Shown in pieces: positions 13,388-26,899 of a stretch of DNA of 64,000 nucleotides (the stretch's first letter is position 1; every line of letters starts with the position of its first letter). The stretch comes from Colletes latitarsis (taxonomy: Eukaryota; Arthropoda; Insecta; Hymenoptera; Colletidae): positions 15,022,001 to 15,086,000 of the forward strand of contig NW_027488366.1 in assembly GCF_051014445.1 (NCBI RefSeq). Reading direction: 5' to 3'. The position numbers were made by a program, and so were the translations under genes. A model generated the notes under the pieces. That model worked only from the letters and a program-made list of their open reading frames with translations, did not search any database and had not been told where the DNA came from.

Positions 13388-15340
13388 ATGCGTTATTCTG
13401 TAAAATTTTTATCAAGACCAGGTTTAATTGAATGTTTCATTGTGGTACCTCATTACTACGTGATCAAAACCAGAAAAAACCCAGGATCCGTTCAACAAGT
13501 ATGTGAAGAATGCGAAAGTATGAGTCTGATCAGTGAAAATCTCAGGCCTTACCTAGACCTAACTTGCGTTGTCCTCTAAAATACTGATGGAAACCAAGTT
13601 TCATTGACTGTTTCAGTGTGGTACTACATTACTACGTGATGCAATCCAGAAAACGCCCAGGATGTAGCCATCAAGTATGAGAAATATGCGAAAGAATGAG
13701 CCTGATGAGAGCAAATCCCAGACCTAACATAGAGCTAACATGCGTTATCCTCTAAAATATTGAGCGAAACCAGGTTTAATGGACTGTTTCAGTGTGGTAC
13801 CACACTACTTCGTGATCCAAACCAGAAAAATCCCAGGATCTGTTCAACAAGTATGTGAAAAACGCTAAACTGTGAGCCTGACGAGGGCAAATCTTACACC
13901 TAACCCAGACCTAAGATGCGATATCCTCTAAAATATTTATCCAGACCAGGTTTCATTGAATGTTTCATTGTGGTACCTCATTACTACGTGATCAAAACCA
14001 GAAAAAACCCAGGATCCGTTCAACAAGTATGTGAAGAATGCGAAAGTATGAGTCTGATGGGTGAAAATCCCAGGCCTAACCTAGACCTAACATGCGTTAT
14101 CCTCTAACATATTGATCGAAACCTGGTTTAATCGACTGTTTCAGTGTGGTACCACATTACTATGTGATCCAAACCAGAAAATAACCCAGGATCTGTTCAA
14201 GGAGTATGTGAAGTGTGCGAAACTATGAGTCTGATGAGGTCAAATCCCAGACCTCTCCCAGACCTAACTTGCGTTATCCTCTAAAATATTGATCGAAACC
14301 AGGTTTAATCGACTGTTTCAGTATGGTACCACATTACTACGTGATCCAAACCAGAAAAAACCCAGGATCCGTCCAACAAGTATGTGAAGAATGCGATAGT
14401 ATGAGTCTGATGAGTGAAAATCCCAGACCTAACCTAGACCTAACATGCGTTATCCTCTAAAATATTGATCCAAACCAGGTTTAATGGACTGTTTCAGCGT
14501 GGCACCACACTACTACGTGATCCAAACCAGAAAAAACCCAGGATCCGTTCAACAAGTATGTGAAAAATGCGAAAGTATGAGTCTGATGAGTGAAAATCCC
14601 AGGCCTAACCTAGACCTAACATGCGTTATCCTCAAAAATATTGATCGAAACCTGGTTTAATCGACTGTTTCAGTGTGGTACCACATTACTATGTGATCCA
14701 AACCAGAAAAAACCCAGGATCTGTTCAACAAGTATGTGAAAAACGCTAAACTGTGAGCCTGATGAGTGCATATCTTAGACCTAACCCAGACCTAAGATGC
14801 GTTAACCTCTAAAATATTTATCCAGACCAGGTTTCATTGAATGTTTCAGTGTGGTACCACTTTACTACGTGATTCAATCCAAAATTAGCCCAGGATCTAG
14901 CCATGAAGTATGAGAAATATGCGAAAGTAAGAGCGTGATGAGGGCAAATCCTAGACCTATCCCAGACCTAACTTGCGTTATCCTCTAAAATATTTATCAA
15001 GACCAGGTTTAATTGAATGTTTCAGTGTGGTACCACATTACTACGTGATCCAAACTAGAAAAAACCCAGGATCCGTCCAACAAGTATGTGAAGAATGCGA
15101 TAGTATGAGTCTGATGAGTGAAAATCCCAGACCTATCCCAGACCTAACTTGCGTTATCCTCTAAAATATTTATCAAGACCAGGTTTAATTGAATGTTTCA
15201 GTGTGGTACCACATTACTACGTGATCCAAACTAGAAAAAACCCAGGATCCGTTCAACAAGTATGTGTAGAATGCGAAAGTATGAGTCTGATCAGTGAAAA
15301 TCTCAGGCCTTACCTAGACCTAACTTGCGTTGTCCTCTAA
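13388..15340 (+). repeat. Satellite higher-order block A, copy 3
   Basis: Collinear with the block at 7578 at an offset of about 5810 bp, but with one extra monomer near its end (landmarks at 14973 and 15149, 176 bp apart). The same doubled monomer occurs at 11100/11276. Confidence 0.75.
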
Positions 15341-18300
15341 AATATTGATGGAAACCAGGTTTCATTGACTGTTTCAGTGTGGTACTACATTACTACGTGA
15401 TGCAATCCAGAAAAAGCCCAGGATCTAGCCGTCAAGTATGAGAAATATGCGAAAGTATGAGCCTGATGAGAGCAAATCCTAGACCTAACCCAGACCTAAC
15501 ATGCGTTATCCTCTAAAATATTTATCAAGATCAGGTTTAATTGATTGTTTCAGTGTGGTCCCACATTACTACGTGATCCAAACCAGAAAAAACCCAGTAT
15601 CTGTTCAACATGTATGAGAAATATGCGAAAGAATGAGCCTGATGAGAGCAAATCCCTGACCTAACCTAGACCTAACATGAATTATTCTCTAAAATATTGA
15701 TCGAAACCAGGTTTACTTGACTGCTTCAGTGTGGCCCCACATTACTACTTGATCGAAACCAGAAAAAACCCAGGATCCGTACAACAAGTATGTGAAGAAT
15801 GCGAAATAATGAGTCTGATGAGGGAAAATCCCAGGCCTAACCTAGACCTAACATGCGTCATCCTCTAAAATATTGATCGAAACCAGGTTTAATCCACTGT
15901 TTCAGTGTGGTCCCACATTACTACGTGATCCAAACCAGAAAAAACCCAGGATCCGTTCAACAAGTATGTGAAGAATGCGAAAGTATGAGTCTGATGAGGT
16001 CAAATCCCAGACCTATCCCAGACTTAACTTGCGTTATCCTCTAAAATATTTATCAAGACCAGGTTTAATTGAATGTTTCAGTGTGGTACCACATTACTAC
16101 GTGATCCAAACTAGAAAAAACCCAGGATCCGTTCAACAAGTATGTGTAGAATGCGAAAGTATGAGTCTGATCAGTGAAAATCTCAGGCCTTACCTAGACC
16201 TAACTTGCGTTGTCCTCTAAAATATTGATGGAAACCAGGTTTCATTGACTGTTTCAGTGTGGTACTACATTACTACGTGATGCAATCCAGAAAAAGCCCA
16301 GGATCTAGCCGTCAAGTATGAGAAATATGCGAAAGTATGAGCCTGATGAGAGCAAATCCTAGACCTAACCCAGACCTAACTTGCGTTGTCCTCTAAGATA
16401 TTGATGGAAACCAGGTTTAATTGACTGTTTCAGTGTTCTACTTCATTACTACGTGATCCAAACCCGAAAAAACCCAGGATCTGTTCAACATGTATGAGAA
16501 ATATGCGAAAGAATGAGCCTGATGAGAGCTTAGCCCAGACCTATCCTAGACCTAACATGAATTATTCTCTAAAATATTGATCGAAAACAGGTTTACTTGA
16601 CTGTTTCAGTGTGGTCCCACATTACTACGTGATACAATCCAGAAACAGCCCAGGATCTAGCCATGAAGTATGAGAAATATGCGATAGTATGAGCCTGATG
16701 AGGGCAAATCCTAGACCTAACCCAAACCTAACATGCGTTATACTCTAAAATATTTATCAAGACCAGGTTTAATTGAATGTTTCAGTGTGGTACCACATTA
16801 CTACATGAACCAAACCAGAAAAAACCCAGGATCCGTTCAACAGGTATGTTAAAACTGCGACAGTGTGACCCTGATGAGGGCAAATCCCAGGCCTAACCTA
16901 GACCTAACATGCGTTGTCCTCTAAAATATTGATGGAAACCAGGTTTAATTGCCTGTTTCAGTGTTGTACTTCATTACTACGTGATGCAATCCAGAAAAAG
17001 CCCAGCATCTAGCCATCAAGTATGAGAAATATACGAAAGAATGAGCCTGATGAGAGCAAATCCCAGACCTAACCTAGACCTAACATGAATTATTCTCTAA
17101 AATATTGATCAAAACCAGGTTTAATTGACTGTTTCAGTGTGGTACCACATTACTACGTGATCCAATCCAGAAATAGCCCAGGATCTAGCCATGAAGTATG
17201 AGAAATATGCGAAAGCATGAGCCTGATGAGGGCAAATCCTAGACCTAACCCAGACCTAACATGCGTTATTCTGTAAAATTTTTATCAAGACCAGGTTTAA
17301 TTGAATGTTTCATTGTGGTACCTCATTACTACGTGATCAAAACCAGAAAAAACCCAGGATCCGTCAACAAGTATGTGAAGAATGCGAAAGTATGAGTCTG
17401 ATCAGTGAAAATCTCAGGCCTTACCTAGACCTAACTTGCGTTGTCCTCTAAAATACTGATGGAAACCAAGTTTCATTGACTGTTTCAGTGTGGTGCTACA
17501 TTACTACGTGATGCAATCCAGAAAACGCCCAGGATGTAGCCATCAAGTATGAGAAATATGCGAAAGAATGAGCCTGATGAGAGCAAATCCCAGACCTAAC
17601 ATAGAGCTAACATGCGTTATCCTCTAAAATATTGAGCGAAACCAGGTTTAATGGACTGTTTCAGTGTGGTACCACACTACTTCGTGATCCAAACCAGAAA
17701 AATCCCAGGATCTGTTCAACAAGTATGTGAAAAACGCTAAACTGTGAGCCTGACGAGGGCAAATCTTACACCTAACCCAGACCTAAGATGCGATATCCTC
17801 TAAAATATTTATCCAGACCAGGTTTCATTGAATGTTTCATTGTGGTACCTCATTACTACGTGATCAAAACCAGAAAAAACCCAGGATCCGTTCAACAAGT
17901 ATGTGAAGAATGCGAAAGTATGAGTCTGATGGGTGAAAATCCCAGGCCTAACCTAGACCTAACATGCGTTATCCTCTAAAATATTGATCGAAACCTGGTT
18001 TAATCGACTGTTTCAGTGTGGTACCACATTACTGTGTGATCCAAACCAGAAAATAACCCAGGATCTGTTCAAGGAGTATGTGAAGTGTGCGAAAGTATGA
18101 GTCTCATGAGGTCAAATCCCAGACCTATCCCAGACCTAACTTGCGTTATCCTCTAAAATATTGTTCGAAACCAGGTTTAATCGACTGTTTCAGTGTGGTA
18201 CCACATTACTACGTGATCCAAACCAGAAAAAACCCAGGATTCGTTCAACAAGTATGTGAAGAATGCGAAAGTATGACTTTGATGAGTGAAAATCCCAGGC

Positions 18301-21300
18301 CTAACCTAGACCTAACATGCGTTATCCTCAAAAATATTGACCGAAACCTGGTTTAATCGACTGTTTCAGTGTGGTACTACATTACTACGTGATGCAATCC
18401 AGAAAAAGCCCAGGATCTAGCCATCAAGTATGAGAAATATGCGAATGAATGAGCCTGATGAGAGCAAATCCCAGACCTAACCTAGACCTAACATGCGTTA
18501 TCCTCTAAAATATTGAGCGAAACAAGGTTTAATGGACTGTTTCAGTGTGGTACCACACTACTTCGTGATCCAAACCAGAAAAAACCCAGTATCTGTTCAA
18601 CAAGTATGTGAAAATCGCTAAACTGTGAGCCTGATGAGGGCATATCTTAGAGCTAACCCTGACCTAAGATGCGTTAACCTCTAAAATATTTATCCAGACC
18701 AGGTTTCATTGAATGTTTCAGTGTGGTACCACTGTACTACGTGATCCAATCCAGAAATAGCCCAGGATCTAGCCATGAAGTATGAGAAATATGCGAAAGT
18801 AAGAGCCTGATGAGGGCAAATCCTAGACCTATCCCAGACCTAACTTGCGTTATCCTCTAAAATATTTATCAAGACCAGGTTTAATTGAATGTTTCAGTGT
18901 GGTACCACACTACTTCGTGATCCAAACCAGAAAAAACCCAGGATCTGTTAAACAAGTATGTGAAAAACGCTAAACTGTGTGCCTGATGAGGGCAAATCTT
19001 AGACCTAACCCAGACCTAAGATGCGTTAACCTCTAAAATATTTATCCAGACCAGGTTTAATTGAATGTTTCAGTGTGGTACCACGATACTACGTGATCCA
19101 AACTAGAAAATACCCAGGATCCGTTCAACAAGTATGTGAAGAATCCAATAGTATGAGTCTGATGAGTGAAAATCCCAGGCCTAACCTAGACCTAACATGC
19201 GTTATCCTCTAAAATATTGATCGAAACCTGGTTTAATCGACTGTTTCAGTGTGGTACCACATTACTATGTGATCCAAACCAGAAAATAACCCAGGATCTG
19301 TTCAAGGAGTATGTGAAGTGTGCGAAAGTATGAGTCTCATGAGGTCAAATCCCAGACCTATCCCAGACCTAACTTGTGTTATCCTCTAAAATATTGTTCG
19401 AAACCAGGTTTAATCGACTGTTTCAGTGTGGTACCACATTACTACGTGATCCAAACCAGAAAAAACCCAGGTTCCGTTCAACAAGTATGTGAAGAATGCG
19501 AAAGTATGAGTCTCATGTGTGAAAATCCCAGTCCTAACCTAGACCTAACATGCGTTATCCTCTAAAATATTGATCGAAACCTGGTTTAATCGACTGTTTC
19601 AGTGTGGTACCACATTACTGTGTGATCCAAACCAGAAAATAACCCAGGATCTGTTCAAGGAGTATGTGAATTGTGCGAAAGTATGAGTCTGAAGAGATCA
19701 AATCCCAAACCTCTCCCAGACCTAACTTGCGTTATCCTCTAAAATATTGTTCGAAACCAGGTTTAATCGACTGTTTCAGTGTGGTACCACATTACTACGT
19801 GATCCAAACCAGAAAAAACCCAGGATCCGTTCAACAAGTATGTGAAGAATGCGACAGTATGAGTCTGATGAGTGAAAATCCCAGACCTAACCTAGACCTA
19901 ACATGCGTTATCCTCTGAAATATTGATCCAAACCAGGTTTAATGGACTGTTTCAGCGAGGTACAACACTACTACGTGATCCAAACCAGAAAAAACCCAGG
20001 ATCTGTTCAACAAGTGTGTGAAAAACGCGAAAGTATGAGCCTGATGAGGGCAAATCCCAGACATATCCCAGACCGAACTTGCGTTGTCCTCTAAGATATT
20101 GATGGAAACCAGGTTTAATTGACTGTTTCAGTGTTGTACTTCATTAGTACGTGATGCAATCCAGAAAAAGCCCAGGAGCTAGCCATCAAGTATGAGAAAT
20201 ATGCGAAAGAATGAGCCTGATGAGAGCAAATCCCAGGCCTAACCTAGACCTAACATGAATTATTCTCTAAAATATTGATCGAAACCAGGTTTAATTGACT
20301 GTTTCAGTGTGGTCCCACATTACTACGTGATCCAAACCAGAAAAAACCCAGGTTCCGTTCAACAAGTATGTGAAGAATGCGAAAGTATGAGTCTGATGAG
20401 GTCAAATCCCAGGCCTAACCTAGACCTAACATGCGTTATCCTCAAAAATATTGATCGAAACCTGGTTTAATCGACTGTTTCAGTGTGGTACCACATTACT
20501 ACGTGATCCAAACCAGAAAAATTCCAGGATCTAGCCATCAAGTATGTGAAGAATGCGAAAGTATGAGTCTGATGAGTGAAAATCCCAGGTCTAACCTAGA
20601 CCTAACTTGCGTTATCCTCTAAAATATTGATCGAAACCAGGTTTAATCGACTGTTTCAGTGTGGTACCACATTACTACGTGATCCAAACCAGAAAAAACC
20701 CAGGATCCGTTCAACAAGTATGTGAAGAATGCGATAGTATGAGTCTGATGAGGTCAAATCCCAGGCCTAACCTAGACCTAACATGCGTTATCCTCTAAAA
20801 TATTGATCGAAACCTGGTTTAATCGACTGTTTCAGTGTGGTACCACATTACTATGTGATCCAAACCAGAAAATAACCCAGGATCTGTTCGAGGAGTATGT
20901 GAAGTGTGCGAAAGTATGAGTCTGAAGAGATCAAATCCCAAACCTCTCCCAGACCTAACTTGCGTTATCCTCTAAAATATTGATCGAAACCAGGTTTAAT
21001 CGACTGTTTCAGTGTGGTACCACATTACTACGTGATCCAAACCAGAAAAAACCCAGGATCCGTTCAACAAGTATGTGAAGAATGCGACAGTATGAGTCTG
21101 ATGAGTGAAAATCCCAGACCTAACCTAGACCTAACATGCGTTATCCTCTGAAATATTGATCCAAACCAGGTTTAATGGACTGTTTCAGCGAGGTACAACA
21201 CTACTACGTGATCCAAACCAGAAAAAACCCAGGATCTGTTCAACAAGTGTGTGAAAAACGCGAAAGTATGAGCCTGATGATGGCAAATCCCAGACATATC

Positions 21301-23019
21301 CCAGACCGAACTTGCGTTGTCCTCTAAGATATTGATGGAAACCAGGTTTAATTGACTGTTTCAGTGTTGTACTTCATTACTACGTGATGCAATCCAGAAA
21401 AAGCCCAGGAGCTAGCCATCAAGTATGAGAAATATGCGAAAGAATGAGCCTGATGAGAGCAAATCCCAGGCCTAACCTAGACCTAACATGCGTTATCCTC
21501 TAAAATATTGATCGAAACCAGGTTTAATTGACTGTTTCAGTGTGGTCCCACATTACTACGTGATCCAAACCAGAAAATACCCAGGTTCCGTTCAACAAGT
21601 ATGTGAAGAATGCGAAAGTATGAGTCTGATGAGGTCAAATCCCAGGCCTAACCTAGACCTAACATGCGTTATCCTCTAAAATATTGATCGAAACCTGGTT
21701 TAATCGACTGTTTCAGTGTGGTACCACATTACTATGTGATCCAAACCAGAAAATAACCCAGGATCTGTTCAAGGAGTATGTGAAGTGTGCGAAAGTATGA
21801 GTCTGAAGAGATCAATTCCCAAACCTCTCCCAGACCTAACTTGCGTTATCCTCTAAAATATTGATCGAAACCAGGTTTAATCGACTGTTTCAGTGTGGTA
21901 CCACATTACTACGTGATCCAAACCAGAAAAAACCCAGGATCCGTTCAACAAGTATGTGAAGAATGCGACAGTATGAGTCTGATGAGTGAAAATCCCAGAC
22001 CTAACCTAGACCTAACATGCGTTATCCTCTGAAATATTGATCCAAACCAGGTTTAATGGACTGTTTCAGCGAGGTACAACACTACTACGTGATCCAAACC
22101 AGAAAAAACCCAGGATCTGTTCAACAAGTGTGTGAAAAACGCGAAAGTATGAGCCTGATGAGGGCAAATCCCAGACATATCCCAGACCGAACTTGCGTTG
22201 TCCTCTAAGATATTGATGGAAACCAGGTTTAATTGACTGTTTCAGTGTTGTACTTCATTACTACGTGATGCAATCCAGAAAAAGCCCAGGAGCTAGCCAT
22301 CAAGTATGAGAAATATGCGAAAGAATGAGCCTGATGAGAGCAAATCCCAGGCCTAACCTAGACCTAACATGAATTATTCTCTAAAATATTGATCGAAACC
22401 AGGTTTAATTGACTGTTTCAGTGTGGTCCCACATTACTACGTGATCCAAACCAGAAAAAACCCAGGTTCCGTTCAACAAGTATGTGAAGAATGCGAAAGT
22501 ATGAGTCTGATGAGGTCAAATCCCAGGCCTAACCTAGACCTAACATGCGTTATCATCATAAATATTGATCGAAACCTGGTTTAATCGACTGTTTCAATGT
22601 GGTACCACATTACTACGTGATCCAAACCAGAAAAATTCCAGGATCTAGCCATCAAGTATGTGAAGAATGCGAAAGTATGAGTCTGATGAGTGAAAATCCC
22701 AGGTCTAACCTAGACCTAACTTGCGTTATCCTCTAAAATATTGATCGAAACCAGGTTTAATCGACTGTTTCAGTGTGGTACCACATTACTACGTGATCCA
22801 AACCAGAAAAAACCCAGGATCCGTTCAACAAGTATGTGAAGAATGCGATAGTATGAGTCTGATGAGTGAAAATCCCAGGCCTAACCTAGACCTAACATGC
22901 GTTATCCTCTAAAATATTGATCGAAACCTGGTTTAATCGACTGTTTCAGTGTGGTACCACATTACTATGTGATCCAAACCAGAAAATAACCCAGGATCTG
23001 TTCAAGGAGTATGTGAAGT

Positions 23020-26000
23020 GTGCGAAAGTATGAGTCTCATGAGGTCAAATCCCAGACCTATCCCAGACCTAACTTGCGTTATCCTCTAAAATATTGTTCG
23101 AAACCAGGTTTAATCGACTGTTTCAGTGTGGTACCACATTACTACGTGATCCAAACCAGAAAAAACCCAGGATCCGTTCATCAAGTATGTGAAGAATGCG
23201 AAAGTATGACTTTGATGAGTGAAAATCCCAGGCCTAACCTAGACCTAACATGCGTTATCCTCAAAAATATTGACCGAAACCTGGTTTAATCGACTGTTTC
23301 AGTGTGGTACTACATTACTACGTGATGCAATCCAGAAAAAGCCCAGGATCTAGCCATCAAGTATGAGAAATATGCGAATGAATGAGCCTGATGAGAGCAA
23401 ATCCCAGACCTAACCTAGACCCAACATGCGTTATCCTCTAAAATATTGAGCGAAACCAGGTTTAATGGACTGTTTCAGTGTGGTACCACACTACTTCGTG
23501 ATCCAAACCAGAAAAAACCCAGTATCTGTTCAACAAGTATGTGAAAAACGCTAAACTGTGAGCCTGATGAGGGCATATCTTAGTGCTAACCCAGACCTAA
23601 GATGCGTTAACCTCTAAAATATTTATCCAGACCAGGTTTCATTGAATGTTTCAGTGTGGTACCACTGTACTACGTGATCCAATCCAGAAATAGCCCAGGA
23701 TCTAGCCATGAAGTATGAGAAATATGCGAAAGTAAGAGCCTGATGAGGGCAAATCCTAGACCTATCCCAGACCTAACTTGCGTTATCCTCTAAAATATTT
23801 ATCAAGACCAGGTTTAATTGAATGTTTCAGTGTGGTACCACACTACTTCGTGATCCAAACCAGAAAAAACCCAGGATCTGTTCAACAAGTATGTGAAAAA
23901 CGCTAAACTGTGTGCCTGATGAGGGCAAATCTTAGACCTAACCCAGAGCTAAGATGCGTTAACCTCTAAAATATTTATCCAGACCAGGTTTAATTGAATG
24001 TTTCAGTGTGGTACCACGTTACTACGTGATCCAAACTAGAAAATACCCAGGATCCGTTCAACAAGTATGTGAAGAATCCAATAGTATGAGTCTGATGAGT
24101 GAAAATCCCAGGCCTAACCTAGACCTAACATGCGTTATCCTGTAAAATATTGATCGAAACCTGGTTTAATCGGCTGTTTCGGTGTGGTACCACATTACTA
24201 TGTGATCCAAACCAGAAAATAACCCAGGATCTGTTCAAGGAGTATGTGAAGTGTGCGAAAGTATGAGTCTCATGAGGTCAAATCCCAGTCCTATCCCAGA
24301 CCTAACTTGCGTTATCCTCTAAAATATTGTTCGAAACCAGGTTTAATCGACTGTTTCAGTGTGGTACCACATTACTACGTGATCCAAACCAGAAAAAACC
24401 CAGGATCCGTTCAACAAGTATGTGAAGAATGCGAAAGTATGAGTCTGATGGGTGAAAATCCCAGGCCTAACCTAGACCTAACATGCGTTATCCTCTAAAA
24501 TATTGATCGATACCTGGTTTAATCGACGGTTTCAGTGTGGTCCCACATTACTACGTGATCCAAACCAGAAAAAACCCAGGATCCGTGCAACAAGTATGTG
24601 AAGAATGCGAAAGTATGAGTCTGATGAGGTCAAATCCCAGACCTATCCCAGACATAACTTGCGTTATCCTCTAAAATATTGATCGAAACCAGGTTTAATC
24701 GACTGTTTCAGCGTGGTACCACATTACTACGTGATACAATCCAGAAACAGCCCAGGATCTAGCCATGAAGTATGAGAAATATGCGATAGTATGAGCCTGA
24801 TGAGGGCAAATCCTAGACCTAACCCAAACCTAACATGCGTTATACTCTAAAATATTTATCAAGACCAGGTTTAATTGAATGTTTCAGTGTGGTACCACAT
24901 TACTACATGAACCAAACCAGAAAAAACCCAGGATCCGTTCAACAGGTATGTTAAAACTGCGACAGTGTGACCCTGATGAGAGCAAATCCCAGGCCTAACC
25001 TAGACCTAACATGCGTTGTCCTCTAAAATATTGATGGAAACCAGGTTTAATTGCCTGTTTCAGTGTTGTACTTCATTACTACGTGATGCAACCCAGAAAA
25101 AGCCCAGCAGCTAGCCATCAAGTATGAGAAATATGCGAATGAATGAGCCTGATGAGAGCAAATCCCAGGCCTAACCTAGACCTAACATGAATTATTCTCT
25201 AAAATATTGATCGACACCAGGTATGCTTGACTGCTTCAGTGTGGTCCCACATTACTACGTGATCCAAACCAGAAAAAACCCAGGATCCGTTCAACAAGTA
25301 TGTGAAGAATGCGAAAGTATGAGTCTGATGAGGTCAAATCCCAGACCTATCCCAGACATAACTTGCGTTATCCTCTAAAATATTGATCGAAACCAGGTTT
25401 AATCGACTGTTTCAGCGTGGTACCACATTACTACGTGATACAATCCAGAAACAGCCCAGGATCTAGCCATGAAGTATGAGAAATATGCGATAGTATGAGC
25501 CTGATGAGGGCAAATCCTAGACCTAACCCAAACCTAACATGCGTTATACTCTAAAATATTTATCAAGACCAGGTTTGATTGAATGTTTCAGTGTGGTACC
25601 ACATTACTACATGAACCAAACCAGAAAAAACCCAGGATCCGTTCAACAGGTATGTTAAAACTGCGACAGTGTGACCCTGATGAGAGCAAATCCCAGGCCA
25701 AACCTAGACCTAACATGCGTTGTCCTCTAAAATATTGATGGAAACCAGGTTTAATTGCCTGTTTCAGTGTTGTACTTCATTACTACGTGATGCAATCCAG
25801 AAAAAGCCCAGGATCTAGCCATCAAGTATGAGAAATATACGAAAGAATGAGCCTGATGAGAGCAAATCCCAGACCTAACCTAGACCTAACATGAATTATT
25901 CTCTAAAATATTGATCAAAACCAGGTTTAATTGACTGTTTCAGTGTGGTACCACATTACTACGTGATCCAATCCAGAAATAGCCCAGGATCTAGCCATGA

Positions 26001-26786
26001 AGTATGAGAAATATGCGAAAGCATGAGCCTGATGAGGGCAAATCCTAGACCTAACCCAGACCTAACATGCGTTATTCTGTAAAATTTTTATCAAGACCAG
26101 GTTTAATTGAATGTTTCATTGTGGTACCTCATTACTACGTGATCAAAACCAGAAAAAACCCAGGATCCGTTCAACAAGTATGTGAAGAATGCGAAAGTAT
26201 GAGTCTGATCAGTGAAAATCTCAGGCCTTACCTAGACCTAACTTGCGTTGTCCTCTAAAATATTGATGGAAACCAGGTTTCATTGACTGTTTCAGTGTGG
26301 TACTACATTACTACGTGATGCAATCCAGAAAAAGCCCAGGATCTAGCCATCAAGTATGAGAAATATGCGAAAGAATGAGCCTGATGAGAGCAAATCCCAG
26401 ACCTAACATAGAGCTAACATGCGTTATCCTCTAAAATATTGAGCGAAACCAGGTTTAATGGACTGTTTCAGTGTGGTACCACACTACTTCGTGATCCAAA
26501 CCAGAAAAATCCCAGGATCTGTTCAACAAGTATGTGAAAAACGCTAAACTGTGAGCCTGACGAGGGCAAATCTTACACCTAACCCAGACCTAAGATGCGA
26601 TATCCTCTAAAATATTTATCCAGACCAGGTTTCATTGAATGTTTCATTGTGGTACCTCATTACTACGTGATCAAAACCAGAAAAAACCCAGGATCCGTTC
26701 AACAAGTATGTGAAGAATGCGATAGTATGAGTCTGATGAGTGAAAATCCCAGACCTAACCTAGACCTAACATGCGTTATCCTCTAA
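23020..26786 (+). repeat. Satellite higher-order block B, copy 1
   Basis: Landmarks at 23020, 24253, 26067 and 26595 are reproduced at 31648, 32881, 34695 and 35223, all at an offset of exactly 8628 bp (49 monomers). The block includes a stretch shared with the 5-8 kb region, so it is itself a mosaic. Confidence 0.8.
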
Positions 26787-26899
26787 AATATTGATCCAAA
26801 CCAGGTTTAATGGACTGTTTCAGCGTGGTACCACACTACTACGTGATCCAAACCAGAAAAAACCCAGGATCCGTTCAACAAGTATGTGAAGAATGCGAA

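Noticed and set aside
18150..18180. CENP-B box in 'TTGTTCGAAACCAGG'
   Set aside because: Only the TTCG core matches; the A and CGGG positions required by the box are absent.
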